Source of the DNA: Parascedosporium putredinis
Lineage: Eukaryota; Ascomycota; Sordariomycetes; Microascales; Microascaceae
Length of the DNA: 64,000 nt
Reading direction: 5' to 3'
Assembly: GCA_949357655.1 (NCBI GenBank)
Contig: CASHTG010000019.1
Location: forward strand, 558,001 to 622,000
Of this stretch, positions 34,838 to 46,770 are shown one piece after another. The notes beneath the pieces were generated by a model. It saw nothing but the letters and a program-made list of their open reading frames with translations. It had not been told where the DNA came from and searched no databases. Position 1 is the stretch's first letter. The number at the start of each line of letters is the position of its first letter. The position numbers were made by a program, and so were the translations under genes.

Positions 34838-37088
34838 ATGTTGGTCGCTGGGCCCTGGGCGCCGGCCTCGCGTGTCGCCCGGGGATTCGTATGTGCCAAA
34901 TGTTCAATACGGGGCTTGCCGGTTGTGCAAAGCCGACGTCCGTTCTCAACGACCCAGAGGCTCTCTCATGGTGGAGGACTTGGAGGCCTACTGCGCTCGA
35001 GGGGAGGGAAGGATAAGACAGCGAACCAATTCGCCCTTCCGACGACGCCGGCCAGAACTCGTTTCGCTCCGTCCCCGACGGGTTATCTCCACCTTGGCTC
35101 GCTCAGAACAGCCCTGTACAACTACTTACTAGCCAAAGCCACAGGCGGACAGTTCATCATCCGCGTAGAGGACACGGATCGCGTGAGTTTCCCAGAGATC
35201 ATAGCTATGGTGTCTAAACCCGGAGACTAACCAACTACTTATAGTTGAGGATTGTTCAGGATGCTGAACAGAGGCTTTTCCGTGATCTCAAGTGGGCGCA
35301 GCTTCAATGGGACGAAGGTAGGCACACATAAAAAACGGAAGCACTCTAGCCAAACCCGTTTCGCGTTCTAAGCTCTCTCCTTGTAGGACCTGACGTTGGG
35401 GGCCGTATGGGCCATATAAACAAGTGAGTGCCATTCCTTTCCTTTTTAATTCTCACACTCCCTGCCATACGCCGAGACTTACACGACTTTCTAGTCTGAG
35501 AGACTCGACAAGTATCGACCCTTTGCGGATCAGCTGCTCGAGTCGGGCCAGGCGTATCGCTGCTTCTGCACGGCCGCGGACCTTGAAAAGCACAAGGAAC
35601 TCGCCGCCGCCCAAAATCAGACGACGCAGTACCCGGGCACCTGTAGAAGCATATCTGCCGATGAGTCGGCCGATCGAGCCGCTAAGGGCGAGACGCACAT
35701 CATCCGGTTCAAGGGTGGGAGCACATTCCCTTTTGTCGACCGCGTCTACGGCAGGTATGAAAAGAAGGAAGTGGAAGATGATTTTATACTCATTAAAAGC
35801 GACGGCTTTCCCACCTATCACTTTGCCAATGTCATTGACGACCACTTGATGGAGATCACTCACGTTATTAGGGGCGCAGTACGTTCTTCTCTCCTTACGT
35901 CCCCCATTAGTCCCTTGTGTATATACCCTCTGGCCCCCTACGCGGAGTAGCTAACCCTGGGCCCTACAGGAATGGCTCATCTCTACGCCAAAACACATTG
36001 CTCTGTATAATGCCTTTAAGTGGGCTCCCCCGAGTTCTTCCACGTCGGGCTTCTCACGGACAATGCGGGCCAGAAGCTGAGCAAGAGGAACCACGATGTG
36101 GACGTATCCTCATATAGAAACCGAGGCATCTTGCCGTCAGCCTTGAACAACTGGCTCGTTCTTCTCGGCTGGGGCCTTGGGGTCGAGCAAGAGCTCGGAG
36201 GTTTTTACGAATATGAAGGAGCTGGTTAACAAGGTACGCACTTAAGCTCACGGATTGTCCCCTTTCCTTCTCTCCCTCTTTTCTGTCTTAAGGGCCCCAT
36301 TTTACCTTGTCCCGTGAGCTCGTATACTGACCCTACCTCTGTAGTTTTCGTTTAAGTTTACGAAGGGAAACATAAAGGTGAACCCCCAGAAACTCGATTC
36401 ATTCCAGCACAAGCATGCCGAGCACCTTTTCCAAAACCCAGACACAAACTATGCAGTGTTGCGCGAGTCCATACTCGCACCCACGGTGGAGTTCGTCCAG
36501 ACCCTCGACCGCTCCGCCAAGGATCCCACGCAGGAAATCAAGTCCTCGTCCGGGGCCGTCTTTGACCGCTCTCAGCACGCGGACCTGGTCGCGCAGTTCG
36601 TGACTGAAGAATCTGCCGAGGCGTACCTACTCGCGGTGTTCAAGGCCAACACGACTCGGTACGGCCACCACACAGACGTAGTCATCGAGAACCCCCAGCT
36701 CATCTGGACCGTCCCCACCTCGGCCTACGACGCCGGCGCCGCCTCCTTGTCGAAAGCCCAAGTCTCTGATTTTGCCGCCGCCCTCGTCGCCGTCGAGTCA
36801 CTCCTCCACCCTCTCGCCGTCACCGATCCGGCTAGCCCCTCCCAGTGGACGCAGAAGGAGCTACAGCAGGCCATCACCGCTGCGATCGCCACCCTCGCGA
36901 CCCAGTACCCTTCTCCCGAGGCGGCCCGCGACACCGTCTACGCCGCGCTCCGCTTCGCGTCCATGGGGGCGGCCGACCGAGCCTCCAAGCCCGCTAGCCT
37001 CGTCTTCTGCCTGCTTGGGCCCGAAGAATCTTTGAAACGGCTTGGGAACGCGGCAAAGGCGCTCGCTCGGGCCGGAACACCCTCCTAG
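34838..37088 (+). CDS. mse1: Mitochondrial glutamyl-tRNA synthetase (frameshifted)
   Basis: Class I aminoacyl-tRNA synthetase charging mitochondrial tRNA with glutamate. The chosen ATG (34838) gives MLVAGPWAPASRVARGFV..., an Arg/Ser-rich presequence typical of mitochondrial import. Exons are 34838-35182, 35245-35317, 35387-35423, 35495-35878, 35970-36233 and 36345-37088. The HIGH box is HLGSL (in SPTGYLHLGSLRTALYN) and the KMSKS box is KLSKR (in NAGQKLSKRNHDVDV). RVEDTDR and FPTYHFANVIDDHLM are further signatures. A C-terminal tRNA-binding region ends at LARAGTPS. Breaks lie at 35403 (CCC read as CC, in GGPYGPYKQ), 36027-36031 (C6 read as C5, in APPEFFHVG) and 36179-36182 (two bases short in a G run, before SSKSSEVFTNMKELV). 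All else agrees with an intact gene. Confidence 0.93.
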
Positions 37089-38979
37089 CCTTTCCGAATC
37101 TACCATGCCGTGTACCACAATATAACTTCTTGTTCTTGTATTATAAGGCGTCGCATAGCGAGGCTTACCGACAAATTTGGACGTAGCAGACTATTGGTTT
37201 TGGGGTCTTCCATCTTGCCATGGACTATCTTTGTATTATAGTATATGATAGACGCAATTCGATGCCGCTTAGACGAGCCGACCTTGGCTATACTGCGCCT
37301 CATTGTCAGACTCGTGAAGCCGCCAGCCTGATGGTTCCATCCGAGCCTCTGCACTCATGGGCCACTGGCCACTACGTCCCCTCAAGTCGGCCTATCGGCC
37401 CTGCCCAGTTCACGAATCAGAGAGAGCACTGACGAGAACTATCGTCCACGCCGAAACACTTGTCAGAAAGGCAGCAAAAATAAAAATAAAAATCAAGTGA
37501 GATGTCAGCGAAGCGATGTGAAGTTTGGTGTGACATGAGCAAACCAACAAAAAAAAATGTACAAGTTCCTTCTAAACTGAGAAAACGGATGGGATACCGT
37601 CCCGTAGCAAACCGTCGAGCTGAGAAATTTCTTTGTCAACAAGAACCAAAACATACTCTGAGCTGGCCAACCTGGCCTGGGGGTGACCTACGATGTGTTG
37701 GCGTTTCAGATGGGGAATTTCAAAACGCACCCGTTGGGTCTAGCAATTTAAGTTTTTCTTTTTCTTTTTTTCTTTTTCTTTCGGGCCCATCCCCTGACGG
37801 AAACCAGAGAAGCATTGTGGCGTTAGATTTACCGCTGGTTGGAATAAGGGGGGGCGGGGGCATGAGCAATGTGGAGGAAGTTTGGATACCATGTTCTTGT
37901 CTTCTTCTGACAGCCTTCTGCGCCCTATTCTCAACCCCTTGCGCAATACCTACCTCGAGGCCTACCTAAGCCTGCAGGACACGACGTTGATCGGCCAGGG
38001 TGACGAAGACATCATATCGCTTTGACGGCTCGCCCCACGCCTCTCACAAGCCTACGTGGACGATTCGTCACAAAGGGGTAGCAGAGAATCAAAGTTCATA
38101 GTTTGGCAATGTTGAATGTTTGGAATGGCTTTGAACAAGCAATGGTATTATCGAAAATTGATAGAAATTCCAGAATTTTCCGACTCGCATCAGCAAGTGA
38201 CCGAGTTCACTCGCCTAAAACTCCTCCGAGAGAATATAAAACCCCAAACTTCTAGGGAGCCGACATGACTCCATCCCACAAGACCCAAGCACAGACAATG
38301 TCAGGCAAGGTGTTCCGGGAAGAGTAGGCGAAAAAGAGGAAGAAAAAAACGGGAAACAACCAAAAAGATGCAAAAGACAATGCGAGGATTACAAGACCAA
38401 GAGAGCAAACAAAGAGGAACCCCCTTCTGGAAAATGCCCGTCCGCCCCCAAGTCTCGACACCCATTCTTTCCTAAACCCCATTTTCTAAAAAAGTTGCGA
38501 TCCCCAGGTGGCTCTTCCCATTCGCCCCACTCCACGATTCCAGATCGAAGAAGGAAATACAAGATATATATGGAAAAAGAAAACGGAGAGATATTGAGAA
38601 ACAAAGTGACATGACGACAGCATGAGGCTATCGGCAGTGGGAATTAGCCCTGCTTCGAAGCACTGGATGGTCGGAGATGAACCTTGCTCAAGCCACGCAA
38701 CCTAGCAAAAGAGCTAGAGAGCTATGAAGGCTGAGGGCCGAGCCAAAGAGTGGGTTGAGGGTGGTTTGGCATATTTCAGGGAGTGAGCGATATAGGGTAG
38801 AAGGCATCATCCCGTCATTTGACGGGACAACGGCCGTAAGACTAGGGGGAAGTGAGGCGGGAAAAGAAGAAACAGTCCGGATGAAAATAGGATACCAAAA
38901 AAAGTTGAGTATTCTCCAGTCATTAAATCGTAGCGTCGCTAGATGCGTATGCGTATGCGTGTATAGGGGTATAAATGAT
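37089..38979. other. Intergenic between convergent genes
   Basis: 3' flanks of mse1 (+) and noxR (-). A plus-strand frame at 37502-37969 and short minus-strand frames near 38250-38600 lack motifs and contain low-complexity T or A runs. A 6-bp GCGTAT repeat lies at about 38945-38959. No gene supported. Confidence 0.5.
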
Positions 38980-41074
38980 CTAAACCTCTTGAACCCAAAC
39001 CTGCAGCAGCCAGATATGTTAGCAAACAAGAATCAAAATTCGTAGGGTGGTGCCCGTCGTCACTTACCTCCATCTTGCCAATTTCTTGCCTCTGCCGCCG
39101 CGCGTTGCTCTTGACGGTCATGAGGACCATGTCCAAGTCGTCTTGGTCACCAAGCGTGATCATGTCACCATTGGGCATATCGTCATCGCGGACCTTGATC
39201 TTGAATCGCCGTCGGAGACCAAACTTGTCACGCACGCGGTCGACAAAGTCGGGGAACTCAATCGCGGATCCAATCATGATATATCGGACATCCTCAGCGT
39301 GGACCTTGACGCGGACCTTGCGGACCTCTGGGCGCCTGGATTGACCTCTCGAAGAGCCGGCCGACATGGAGCCAGTATTCGCCCTGCGGTTGCTGACCAT
39401 CTCAAACTCACCCTCGTCGAACGAGCCGTCGTCAAACTCGCTTCCCTCATCTTCCTCCTCCTCGATATAGCGGGGCATGTTGCGACGCCCTTGTTGGCGG
39501 CTCCCACGAGAGCTGCCGCCGCCACCACCGTTGTTGCCGCCCTGGTACATGTCGTAGACGTCGTCGGCGTAGTCTTCCTCCTCGTCGTTGCGCTGGCGCT
39601 GGGAATACGAACGCTGGGGTGTTGACGAATTGGACCTAGTGGTGTTCTGCCGCCGGGGGCCGCTCTGGGGCGACGAAGTCTTCTCGTACCGGTTGTTGAC
39701 GGCTCGTTCAATGTTGAGCTTCGACAGGGTCGGCTTGGGCCCGTTCCGTACGGACGCTCCTCGGCTGACACCGCCAGGGCGGTCGTTTTCCGGAGGAGGG
39801 GTGGGAGGAACACGCCGCGTCCATTGGGGTTCGGGGGTTCAGATTGCTGTCTACGGCTCTGCAGGCCTGGCTTCACTAGATTGGTAGCTGCGAAAGAAAT
39901 GTTGTCTGTGGGTCTGTCATCCTTGGCAGATTGTTGACCGGCCTGTCCAAGATAATTCCTATTAGCAAATGGATCCCCGTAACCGGGCAGCGGTACAGCG
40001 ATTTCTTTGCGTACATTCTTTATCTCAGACCCGGCGAATCCAGTAAAGGCGTTGGCACGGTCAGAAGCGGCAACCAGACGGGCCTTTCCGAGGTAGTCCT
40101 TGGTCTTCAGGTTCCGGACCTTGGCATCGTTCGGGCGGTAGACGACGCCGACGGGGATGGAGAAAACGGTGTAGCCCTAGACACGGTCACGACGTTGGCG
40201 ATTAGTTCAGGGTCTCGGGAATTCCCCTCCGCCAAAAGAGCACATTGGCCACTCCAAGTCGGAGAAGTAGGCGAGGGCTGGCACGTACCTCGGCTTCCTC
40301 CCGGATGGCCTCGTCAATGACATTGTGGTCCTCAACGACCTTTTCCTTGACGGCGAATTGAAGGTCCTGGAGACCGGCATCCTTCTGCTGCAAGTAAATG
40401 TAGCACAAACCTCGATTGAAAAGGACCTCGCAGGAGTAGAGCTTGAAAAGGAGACCGAGCTGCGCGTAGTCGATCATCGTGTTACCTCGCAAGTAGAGCA
40501 GAGTGTCGTTAAAGTTGGCCAGGGCCTCCTCGAAGTCGCCAAGCAAGAAGTTAGAGACTCCCTGCTGGAAGTAGGCAACAGCGAGATACTGGTCGAGGCG
40601 GATGGCTCGTTGGTAGCATTCGACCTAAGCACACAAAATTACCCTGTCAGTAAAACCCGGCCGGCAGCGCAGTCCTAGGGGAGTGCGGGCGGCTCTGGTG
40701 AGAACCACGGTGTAAATGGCATGGAGGGAAAGCATACAGCTTTTTCATGCTCGCCCAAAGTAGCGTGGATAACACCCATGTTGAAGAGGATCTTGGAGGT
40801 ATCGGAAACGCTCTCGAATTCTTTCAAAGCCTCGTCGAACTCGTTGTTGTCATACCGCGCCAGGGCGGCGACCCATGTCTCGATTTCCTATGACATGGTG
40901 AGATTAGTGAACAGTCTCGAAAGACGGAGAGCGCAGGCACAGGGCAAGGTGCATATGCAAGAGACAAGTGCTCGTTGCGTAATGAAAGGTACGGGAGAAG
41001 GAAAAAAGAAAGAGAGAAAAAAAAAAAAAAAGCAAGATGCGGAAGAGGGAGAGACGAACCTGTTTGAGAGACAT
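38980..41074 (-). CDS. noxR: NADPH oxidase regulator NoxR (one frameshift)
   Basis: The fungal p67phox-like activator of NADPH oxidases NoxA/NoxB, acting with Rac at membranes in hyphal tip growth and sexual development. Exons are 41074-41060 (MSLKQ), 40887-40738, 40624-40289, 40176-39068 and 39000-38980. Phases agree and the repaired length is about 543 residues. The N-terminal TPR domain includes EIETWVAALARYDNNEFDEA, VECYQRAIRLDQYLAVAY and FNRGLCYIYLQQKDA, followed by the conserved GYTVFSIPVGVVYRPNDAKV. A Gly/Ser/Asp-rich linker leads to a C-terminal PB1 domain (VRKVRVKVHAEDVRYIMIGS ... GDMITLGDQDDLDMVL), and the protein ends KMEVWVQEV. One break, at 39798-39801, is restored by extending C4 to C5 on the coding strand, giving GVFLPPPPPENDRPGG. 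Intron 1 holds a 15-base poly(T) on the coding strand. Confidence 0.95.
41017..41031 (+). repeat. Poly(A) tract, 15 bases
   Basis: Lies in noxR intron 1, where it reads as a polypyrimidine tract on the coding strand. Confidence 0.93.
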
Positions 41075-44000
41075 CGTGCCACCTCACGGAGGATGGGCCT
41101 CGAGTCTGCTTGTAAGTGAGGAAGAAGGGAGTGTGATCTAGAAGTAGGAAAGCCAAAGATTTAGTCGAATCGAGATTCGTGGCTCCTCGCGATCTGTTAT
41201 GGTCGCCGACTGCGACGAAGATATATTGGGCCGTAGTTCCTGTAGCGGGCGATGTTGTGTTCTGTGTCGATATGGTTGCGGGAAGTAGGAGATCCAAGCC
41301 AGCCACGAAGGGCGAGAGGGGGTGGGGAGACTTGGTTTTATCAAGATGGCTGTGGGCGGGCGGACTGCTAAATTCGACCGTGCTTCGTCCTTCGGGTTGT
41401 TTCCGTTTTGTGACTTGGGCAATGTATACCTGAGCTTCCCACCCCCTCTTCTCCTGTCCTCTGTCCCCTTATTGCTCCATCCATACCTCCATGCTCCATG
41501 TCCTCCCTGATGAGGCGAATACCTCCCAAAAGTATCCTTGCCTCCCTCTTCTTTCCATGCCAGGTGCCCAATCCCTGTTGAACTCTGGCGGTGGAAACCG
41601 TCGAGACAGGGTGGGTAGACAAGGAAAGAAGGGACGACAGAAAGAAACGGAAAGGGAAGGGGTGGAACAAAATGGCGGCCACAAAACCCCTCCCCACTCT
41701 GAACTCTTGAACACTCCCACTTGAATATGCAGTAGAGAAGAACGGCATCCAGCAAATTAACGCCCTTAACGATGCGTGACTCTGGCCATTGTTTTGTGCT
41801 TGACCACCTCTGCGCTTCATGTACTCTAGTTACTACAGTCTTGGCGCCCGTGACCGTCGCTCGACCATTTTCGCTTCACACACAAGAAACGACACTGGCT
41901 AGCGGGCAGTGAAAGAATACGGGCCTTTTTCACTCCGCATCCCGCCTTGAAGAAAGAGGAGGATTGCATGTCATTAATATGAGTTAGGATTGCCACATAA
42001 ACATTGGTGGCATCCCGATAGCAAAGGGACAGCTCAAAGCCAGCAAAGAACGCGAGAGAGAGAGAGAGACACGGGGAAGAGAAAGCAAGTTAAATGTTGG
42101 GGCACACTAAACAGATCTCGTTCGTTTGAAGTAGGAATTTACGGGACAAATCGTGATTCCACCGTGGGGTTCTACCAAGTATAACGGGACTGATCAGACA
42201 AGCCCTTGTCTGAGGATGAGTACCGGCTGGGGAGCGATGGGAAACAGGGACGAGGACTGGAAAATGGTGGTGAGCCGACTTTGATCGTCACACGGATTCG
42301 GATGGGCTGAGAAGGGGTCGCACTTGGGGCCGTCCGCCGGAAAAGGCTGGCTAAAGACGATCGGCTGGTGTTGGTGGCTGCGCCGGCGATTTGGGGAACA
42401 AGAAGGGGGACGGGAAGAAGAGAAGAAACAGGCCAGAAGAGAGAAGGGCGCCACGAAGGCTGTTGCACAGGCACCATCAAGAGTTTCTCTAATTCTGGGA
42501 TGGAGGGTTGGGTGGTGGTGGGTGATGCAACGAGAGGGGCCGGGAAACAGGAGGGGGAAAACGGCAAAAATGAATCTCAGCGCCTAACGGGAAGATGGGA
42601 GAGGTCCACTCCACAATAGCTCCGATGGAGCATCGGTGGTGGCTCCAAGTCAGTCAATGGTGGAGCGTGGTGGCAGGACCCCGGCAAGTCGAGGTGACGG
42701 GAAAATGTCCCTGTGCAGCACAGCACCTACAGTAGCGCACATCCCTCGGCGCCTGTACCTCCCCTCCTCCCCGGCGAGGAATCTCTCATCGAGATGCAGC
42801 AGCGATTGACACTGGGCATCATGCCGAGAGACTGACGATCACTCTCGTACAGGACGGGACGGTGGCTTTGCACGAGGCGATACATGGATGCTTCAACGTT
42901 TCTAACTTGTGAGGTGTGTTGAAAGTTCCATCGTTCAGTTGCATGTTTCGCCTGCTGGTGTGGGGCGGTCCTTGATATCGATACGAGACCGCAAGCGGCC
43001 CGAACGGATGGGACGAAGACAGAAAAGCTGTCCGTTCTTACGAAGTAAATCATGCACGGTTGGGAGCGTGAGACGCAGCAGCGCAGACCTTGCCAGTGCT
43101 AAGAAAGAGGCAGCACTCGAAGGGGACGCAGACACAGGGGAAGCAGGCACAGGCGCTTGCCCCCATCTTCCAGCTTGGAGCTCCAGTGAGGTGGGTTGAT
43201 GGAAACGGTGGTGGGGAGGTGCGCGGACACTCTGGCTAGCGCGGAGCCTGTGGCGGCTTGGCAAAGATTCTCCAACGGAGCATGTCTGGGAGCTTGGCAT
43301 TGACAAACGCCGTGTTTTCACCCTTTCCCTCTCTTGGTTTTTTCTTTTTCCTTTCTTTTTTTTTAAGGTTAGGGAAGGAGGAGGAAGCCAGCGACGGCGC
43401 AAGTATGGGGTACCTACAGGGCGAGGGACTGACACAGCGGAGCTGCTGAGGCACGGGGTGGATGATGGCGTACCGAGGTACACAAGGAGAGTTTGTGCCA
43501 GCGGGCTTCAGAGTGGAGAGGTGCAGTGTCACACTGTCTCGTGCTTGCAACGGGATGAAGGGGTGGCGTCCGCGGCCAGGGTCCAAGTGTCGTCTGCGGA
43601 CCACCCGACAATTGATCCTCTGATCGGCCAAGTTCAGAGCCCCACCAGCACCACTGACACATGGAGCCCCTTCAACTCTGGAAATCCAAGCCACACTCGC
43701 CGGCCGACTCGAGAGACGGCCATGCCCATCCTCTCCAGCTGCGCTGAGGTGTCCGCCAATAGAGCTCTGGGCCGGAGGCTCGAATGTTACGAGGCTCACG
43801 GTTACGATTCATCGTCATCAAGAGACTTCAATGTTCAAGGCATCAATGGCTGGTCGAGGGAATGGCTAGAAACGGAGGCGCCTCAAGCTGTTGTCTGAAC
43901 TGAATTCGTCTCCAATGTGGCTGTCAATCAAGATTGGGAGGCCGTTCCAGCAAAGCTATTCGCCATGGTCGTGTCTGGGATTGAATGACCACCCCCTCCA

Positions 44001-45640
44001 TATCCAAAGCCGGGGACGTAAAGGCTGGCACGCACGCATTCATCACACCAAGGCGCGGCGGGAGAGTATGGAGGGGATTCTTTGGGGTTATCAAGTTGAA
44101 CCCTTCTCTCGTTGATCCTCTTCCAGGGCTCTCAAAAGAGGGTTATACAATCAGCGCACCCCGATCTTGGCTCATCCCTCGGACCTGTTTGTCCCCGCGC
44201 CTTTAACAGAAAAATAATCGAACCATTGCAGCGGCATCCCCAATGGATGTGCGGCCGGATCGAATGTTCGAATCCAGGAAACGCCAAATTGAGAATAGTG
44301 AAGGATTGATGAGATAAACTCCAAAAGTTTAGCTTTGTACCCTCCTTCCCTGTCCCTTTCCCTTTTCCCCCCTTTTCCTTCTTTCGGTTCATGCTCGAGG
44401 AAGAAGGAACGGACGGATCGAGACGAGCAAAGTCTGGTTGCAACGGGTGGAGAAGAAGGAACATTTAGAAGTAGAGTATTTCTAGCGGGACGGAGGCTCA
44501 GGTAGCGTATGTATGGCGGAACAAGGTCGAGGATACAGCTCGGGACACGGAGCACCATAACCGTGAGGCACTGATGAGAGATCCACTTCCCCTGTCAATG
44601 CCACCAGCTGAAGACGGTGCTTCGACTTCTGCTTCTGCCTCGCCATGCCATGGGCATGAACATGGGCACGTTTCTACCCTTCCACTCCCATCCATCCCAA
44701 GGGTAGACTACTTCATACTACACCAGGGGTGGTTCACAAAGCGCAAGAATGGCCCCACTGATTACGGTTCAACTCGGCATGCTGAAGCTCGACTCATCCG
44801 GAGCGCCCACTTCTCAAACAAAACTAGGACCAAGGAGCCACTCGCTCTCCTACACCTGGGAGGGCTATACGATCGATATCATGGGACACATATCACATTT
44901 CTCTTTCCCATACACCTCAATGAGCAAGTAAAAGCTCCTTCGTCAACATCAAATCTAACCAAGCTTGGCCCGCAAGCTTGAATGACGAGCCTTGTCGCTA
45001 GTAACATGCTAACCGACCACTGACACATCCCCACCAGCTGGGCTAGTTTAGACCTGCCTATCATAGGTAGTGTAAGTTTCGGAAGGTTGGCGACAAGGGC
45101 TTCTCCCCAAAGAAGGAAAAAGAAAACGACTAGTTAGAAAGGAGGATGATGCACACCAACACTAATCGGAACAGAGCCCCGAGATAGAGTATTTGCTCGA
45201 GGCGCGAACTGGTGCGGTGCAAGTGGAGACTGTGGCTAGTTCCATGCCCAGTTCTCTGGGAATACGCAGGACAGACAGCGTGCTTGGAGGTTCTCATGGA
45301 AAGGGAAGGAGGAGGGTTCCGGGATCACGGATCTCCCCCAAGTCGGATCGGCACATGCTTACTTGACTCGCTGCTGCGCCGTGCACCGTGCTGTATGCAG
45401 TACAAGTAGGCAGGAGAGGATACCTCGTCCCAGCCGATTTGTTGAGTGCGCGAACGGGTATCTTCCATCTTGCTAGCGGGCAGCAGAGCAAGGGCAAAGG
45501 CTCGCTCGCTCAAACGGGAGTGAATTTCGCATGCAATGTCAATTTCAACGGTACAAGCATGTGTCGCTACAGGGATCCTGTGACAACCCAAGCGCAAGTG
45601 CTTGCATCGCTGGCTGACGCATGCCCTGTCAAGCCTGTCC

Positions 45641-45684
45641 TCGTCCATCTCGTCCATCTCGTCCATCTCGTCCATCTCGTCCAT
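45641..45684 (+). repeat. 9-bp tandem repeat (TCGTCCATC), about 5 copies
   Basis: Almost five perfect copies in a row. On the minus strand it reads as repeated Met-Asp-Glu in one frame, but the surrounding frame has no other coding support. Confidence 0.93.
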
Positions 45685-46748
45685 GGGGTGACGAGTCCCC
45701 GCCAGTCACAGCGTACCGAACAAAATCCCCACCCCCTGTCCAATGACGTTGCGGCTTGCTTTTGCGAAAAAGAAAGTTGGGGCACCGCTCCCAGTTTTGG
45801 GCCGCTCCTTCCAGTTGAGCCAAACCCGAATCACCGTTAAGCGCCCACGCTTGGGCAGTGGAAGATCGATATCACCTCTGAGGGGTCTCTTCTTGCCAAG
45901 CTATCACGGCGAACTAACGAGGGCCTACCAAGGCCGACATACTCCCTCTCATGCAATCTGCGAGGCACCGAGTAGAAGCATGTCACAGAGACCAGATAGA
46001 AAAACAAATTTATTGATCCCATCACCATTTGCCAAGGCGCCTTCCCGGAACCGAAGAACGACCGCAACCCGAAAATAGAACATCCACCGCCAGAGGGAAC
46101 GGGACAGACCAGAGAGGGCGAGCGAGAGATTGAAATCTGGTTTGGGGATTGGCCAAACCTGCACAACGCTGAAGTGTTGGGACCCTGCTTCGTTCTCTGT
46201 CCGCTCGCCGAGATGGTTGGGGAATTGGCGCCATCGCGTATTATGCTACAGCCAACAAGACTTGACACTCCGTGATGTTCTACTCTCATCATCATCCCAG
46301 AAGCTGGCTTGGTCAGGCCATCCAAGGGGCTGCCTGGACTGAGCGAAAGCGTAAATATTCTGTATAACGGGCCACTCTTAGAGAAGCGCCCACTTGCAGG
46401 CCTACATCGCACATAACCCAGGTATGCCGTGCATTCGGTCTTATCCCAACAAAAGGTCACCGGGCTGCGAATATCAAAGCCTGTTTTCAGAAACATGCGA
46501 CCTCATAGGTGCATGTTCAGCGGTTAAATCATCGAGCAAGGGAAGAAAAACATTGATGTGCTGAGAGATCATGCACGAGGGGGTCCTAGGGGCCATCTAA
46601 GTGCCCAGTCGACCGTTTTCGCGCCGGGCTAAAGAAGAACATCCACCGCCTTCAATCGGTCCCTGCATGCCAAAGGAAAAAGGCCCAAAGGAAGAAGGAA
46701 GAAAAGAAAAAGGGAAAGAAAAAGGGGAAAATGAAGTCGAGAGGGCAT

Positions 46749-46770
46749 GTCAACGTCAACGTCAACGTCA
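46749..46770 (+). repeat. GTCAAC hexamer repeat, 3.7 copies
   Basis: Perfect hexamer repeat within the gene-free block. Confidence 0.88.

Noticed and set aside
41138..41755. A 205-codon minus-strand frame upstream of noxR.
   Set aside because: Pyrimidine-rich leader DNA produces Pro/Leu/Phe-rich peptides in several frames at once; it is the likely noxR promoter.
44240..44290. A GTTCGAATCC sequence resembling a tRNA B box.
   Set aside because: No matching acceptor stem, A box or cloverleaf could be drawn around it.
45837..46496. A 219-codon minus-strand frame.
   Set aside because: No family signature and irregular composition. It looks like a chance frame in non-coding DNA.
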